Below are positions 60,027 to 64,000 of a stretch of DNA of 64,000 bases, piece after piece; positions within the stretch are counted from its first letter, which is position 1, and the number at the start of each line of letters is the position of its first letter. Under the pieces are notes generated by a model that had not been told where the DNA came from, did not search any database, and saw only the letters and a list, made by a program, of their open reading frames with translations. Both the position numbers and the translations under genes were made by a program. Origin of the DNA: Diphasiastrum complanatum (Eukaryota > Streptophyta > Lycopodiopsida > Lycopodiales > Lycopodiaceae); assembly GCA_029204225.1 (NCBI GenBank), contig CM055092.1, positions 100,310,200 through 100,374,199 of the forward strand, given 5' to 3'.

Positions 60027-61500
60027 TTGTTGATCACCTTCTGTGTGCGTCCGTTGCAACATCACTTTCTGTCGTTGAATTCATGTCCTATTACTGATAA
60101 CACCTTGGCGAGACAACTGATTATAGGCGACATGAGTAAGGAAGGTGCCCTTGTTCCACGAATTGAAAGACAAATTGAAAATGCCTACAAATTCTATGGT
60201 GATACTTTTGAGAATGAAAAATTATGCCTATTTCCTATGATATTACTTGGGGACGCTAAGGAATAATATCTTAATCTTGAAGAATCTGATATAGTCCCTT
60301 ACGGCAGCCCTTACCAAACGATTCAAACCTTACAAATTGACTCAAAGCCCTTTCATTCAACTATCTCACATCAAGATGAGGAGCGACAAATCTGTACGCA
60401 CCTACATTGGACTCTTTAAGCATCTCAAGGTGGAATGCGTTGATGAGAAAATCACAAAAAAAATGGCTATCAAACTCTTTTTGGTAAGCTTACCTAAATC
60501 TATCAGAAGAGAACTTAAATCAGTCGACTCATATGACCAGTTGAAAAAAGTAATGGATGACACCATTAGAGAAGAAGATGAAGGATCCGATGATGACTAT
60601 GATCATCGTGATCGCAAGGGGAAAGCTCCTATTAAAAATGATCCACCCTCTAAGCACACCTCTAGTCCTAATTCCATTGATTTGCTACAACATATGAATA
60701 TCTGGCAAAAAAAACTCAACAAGCCCAAATGGATAAGCTTACAACTAATTTTCAAAAAGTGCTTAAAGATATGGCTGACAAGACTACCCTTCCGGGAGAA
60801 TGTGTAGTGCTCTATCTATTCTGAAAACCATACTACCAACGAATGCCCACATGTGAAAACATGTTTCCTACCAAATGCAACAATACCGACCCCCTGGTCC
60901 ACCCACCTTACAATCCTCAACAGACTTATCAGTGACTAGGACAATTTTCATCCAAGACCCCCAGGCCCGCAACAGTTTCAGCCTAGACAGCCTTATGTAG
61001 TGAATCAACCTCAGCCACAAGCACCTGCTCACTACGTTGATCCCGACCATGTTGATTCAACTACATATTACGTTGAAGAAACCCAAGATGATAGTTATCA
61101 AGTGGACCCAACATACCAATATGATGCTACTACTGTCACTTATGATCCAAACCAACCATACTATGCAGCTCCACAAGTAAGTTATGCGGCACAACCCATG
61201 TCTGCCTTGAGGGGTTGTTTTGTTTGTGCTGGGAGACATCCTAGCATTAGTTGTCCTGATAAGCTCAAATTCCCACCCCTATGTAGTAACTGCGAAATCG
61301 AGCATGTGCAATAGATGATGGATCTTCCACTACCGAATCCATGTTGGAACCATATCATGAAACTCAAGAAATGGAACACTACATGCAGCCTATTGATATC
61401 ATCAACTAGAGTCATATTTTAGCAACGATTGATTATGTCAATGCATAATATTGTGCCATAAATACTGGAAGCTCAGATAACGAAGAAGGGCCAGGTGAAC
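60027..61500 (+). pseudogene. gag of gypsy element 2
   Basis: Segments: ENAYKFYGDTFENEKLCLFPMILLGDAKE (in two parts around residue 55 of the first frame, closed by a stop at 60264), then FIQLSHIKMRSDKSVRTYI and FLVSLPKSIRREL (60337-60807), a Tyr/Gln-rich region and a zinc knuckle CFVCAGRHPSISC with CSNCEIEHVQ (61000-61314). It is homologous to the gag of element 1 (compare FLSGLPKRIKREL). Stops at 60264, 60805 and 61312 break it. Confidence 0.8.
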
Positions 61501-63881
61501 CATGAATCACTTTGGATACTCCCATCTTTAATGTCCAACTCATTGAAATTCTCCCACACAATGATCAATTGTTGAATCGTTGTCTGGCTACCAACTAATG
61601 AATCAGTCTCGTTGTATGTAGATGAAGAAAGTGTGTTGAAATCCCATCCACCCCATGACCTAGAAGAAATTTCTGACATGGCTATTTTAGAATACATGGG
61701 AGCACTTTCACAACGTCTTATCCCAGAATCTTCTAGGCCATTATCGCTGTTAGCAACAGTAAGCAGGTTCAACACTAAGCCGATTAAGACTTACCGTGTC
61801 AAAAAACCTACCTTCGAGTGGGATATCCATGATACTGAGTCACTTTTTGCTTTAGATGAGTCTCTTCTACATGAAATACCTGATCCCAAACCCCATCTGC
61901 GTAAAGACCAACCATCATTTTCTATTGACACTTTGAAGAGAAAAATGGCTATGAAAGAGAAAATGAACCGTTCCATCGTAATGGAACCACCCAAGGATTG
62001 GACACAGAGGTGCGTGACGATGCACCTTCAGGGCAAGCATCTCCACCATCAACTACCAAACCTTCCACTTCCAAGTCCACAAGGAAAATCAAGCCTAAGG
62101 TGCCTTATGCACCCGAAGGCCTCGACATGCCACAATACTTCAAGGACTATATAATTGAGGACGTTACTATCCAGCTTCCCCAAGCCCAACGTGAACCACA
62201 GGGGGATCCCCCTTTTGATGGACCAGCCCAAACGGTCATGTTAAATTTGCAAGATTCAGAGGAGGATGAGGACAAAATTGTCCATATAGGTGTCCACCTT
62301 AATCGAGAGCAGCGTAGAGCACCAGAGAAACTCCTTCAAAGGTATTGCCATATTTTTGCATGGTCATACAAGGATATGAAAGGTGTGAGTCCTACGGTAG
62401 CCGTACATCCCATACCTTTACAACCTGATGCTACCCCAGTAGCTAGTCGTCCCTATAGATGTAATCCCATCTACCGAGCCAAGATCAAGGAAGAGTTACA
62501 ACGCTTATTGGAGGCCGGGTTCATCTATGAGGTCAAACATACAGAATGGGTGTCGCCGATCGTAAATTTACCTAAGAAAAATGGAAAGCTTCAAATTTGT
62601 GTAGATTTTAAAAAGCTTAATGCGGTCACTAAATATGACCATTTCCCTATTCCATTCGGAGAAGCCATATTAGAAAATCTAGCTGGAGATGAGGCTTATT
62701 CCTTTTTAGACGGCTTTAGCGGTTATAATATGATAGAAATAGCACTTGAAAATCAACACAAAACTGCTTTTGCCATGGAATGGAGGACGTTTTGTTGGAA
62801 GGTGGTGCCCTTTGGATTGTGTAACGCTCCTAGTACTTTCCAACGCGTCATGCAAGCAACCTTCATAGACCTGATAGGAGACACGCTAGAAGTCTACTTA
62901 GATGACCTAGGAGTTCACTCTGAAGCATCTAGACATTTAGCTGTACTTGAAAAAATATACATTGTGCCAAAGGTTTGGTATATCTCTAAATCCCGAGAAA
63001 TGCCAGATCTGGGTTACCCATGGGGTTGTTCTAGGACACATCATATCCCGGAATGGAATTGTCACTGATCCTGAAAAGGTTCGAGTAATTGTAGAGATGC
63101 CAATCTCTAAGACCGTGCGTGAGGTCGTGATTTTTATGGGCCATGCCAATTACTATCATTGTTGCATACGTGACTTTGTAGGTAAGGCATGCTGGATGTA
63201 CCGATTAACCATAGATCCAAAATAGGTACAAGAGCATGGCCATGTGTTTCAAGATCTCAAAACTGCTCTAGCCAGTGCCCCCATTTTACGAGCACCCGAT
63301 TATTCTAAGGAATTCCATGTGCACACGGAGGCTTCCAAGTATGCCATCGGCACTGTCTTGACGCAACTTGGTGAGGATTCCAAGGATTATCCTATCTGAT
63401 TCTTAAATAGACAACTAATCCCGGCCAAGATGAATTATACCACTACTGAAAGAGAAGCATTTGCTATGGTGTACGCGGTTCAAAATTTCACCATTATCTT
63501 TTGAAAAAACCCTTTGCGTTTTACACTGATCATCAGACGTTATTATATCTTTTGAACAAGACATGCACAACTAGACATATAGCACGATGGTTGTTATTAC
63601 TTTGAGAATTTGAGTTTCAAGTTGTTGTTAGAAGGGGTTTGCAACATTTTTTAGCTGATCATCTTTCACGAATCTCTAGCAATGACAAACTGACGAAAGG
63701 TGTTAATGATAACCTTCCTGATGCTATCTTGGTTCAAGTAGATTACACCCTAGTTTGGGCCCACGACATCAATGAATACCTTACTACTGGCCAAATAGAT
63801 CCAAATCTACCTAAACCAGCTCAAGGACAACTACATAAAATAGGGATAGATGGAATTCAAGACGAAGTATCCTATCGATGA
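61501..63881 (+). pseudogene. pol of gypsy element 2: RT and RNase H
   Basis: 61612-62154 is the linker before RT; 61998-63068 overlaps it in another frame and holds RT: HIFAWSYKDMKGV, RPYRCNPIYRAKIKEEL, YSFLDGFSGYNM, FGLCNAPSTFQRVMQ and the active site VYLDDLGVHS. A frameshift near 62950 moves to SLNPEKCQIWVTHGVV and GHANYY (62947-63225). RNase H follows with EFHVHTEASKYAIG and TEREAFAMVYAVQNF, then a broken stretch and FLADHLSRIS (63639-63881). Integrase lies beyond the window. Same lineage as element 1. Confidence 0.88.
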
Positions 63882-64000
63882 AGAGTGTGACGGGTTTACT
63901 TACTCGATCTCAAGCGTGCCGCATGCATAAAGCCAAAGTTCAAGCCTTAGATCTGCGACCAGCTTGGAGACGGGCCATGTTTTTGTTGGAAGTGTGGCTT
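63882..64000 (+). other. continuation of element 2 pol
   Basis: The window ends inside the pol region after RNase H; no separate feature can be defined. Confidence 0.5.

Overview
The window looks like nuclear DNA of a land plant with a large, transposon-filled genome. The evidence is a canonical GT/AG-intron plant-type ceramide synthase gene with introns up to 11.3 kb, plant Ty3/gypsy and Ty1/copia elements with tRNA-Asp and tRNA-iMet primer sites, BED/DUF659/hAT transposases and long (CT)n tracts. A fern or gymnosperm is my guess; nothing here fixes the species.

Layout. 1-9000: minus-strand Ty3/gypsy element with decayed gag-pol, a long motif-rich leader, a tRNA-Asp primer site and an LTR; its 3' end lies beyond the left edge. 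10303-13082: plus-strand exons of a KAP-family P-loop NTPase with two membrane segments; the Walker A exon is not visible. 13083-18950: no recognisable gene. 18950-26800: graveyard of minus-strand copia and gypsy pieces, some joined to each other. 26800-31100: no recognisable gene.

31630-54358: a complete plus-strand ceramide synthase (LAG1/LOH) gene. Six exons splice in phase to 306 residues. Its introns hold an LTR-LTR gypsy deletion derivative (intron 1); a hAT transposase pseudogene, a TRIM, LINE pieces and palindrome-word arrays (intron 2); and a chromovirus integrase relic, a second TRIM copy, more arrays and a second hAT transposase (intron 3). The hAT and most retroelement coding pieces lie antisense to the host gene.

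54359-64000: tandem repeats, a minus-strand copia relic, an unrecognised Cys-rich ORF beside a polypurine tract and LTR, then a plus-strand gypsy element related to the first, running off the right edge.

The observations I rate highest: (1) a miniature LTR retrotransposon (TRIM) whose LTR contains a tRNA-like cloverleaf with perfect pol III A and B boxes, comparable in idea to the 5S rRNA in Cassandra TRIMs; (2) gypsy and copia leaders built from many copies of a short word in both orientations; (3) arrays of short palindromic words next to A/T homopolymers, several inside the ceramide synthase introns; (4) a KAP NTPase in a plant-like context.
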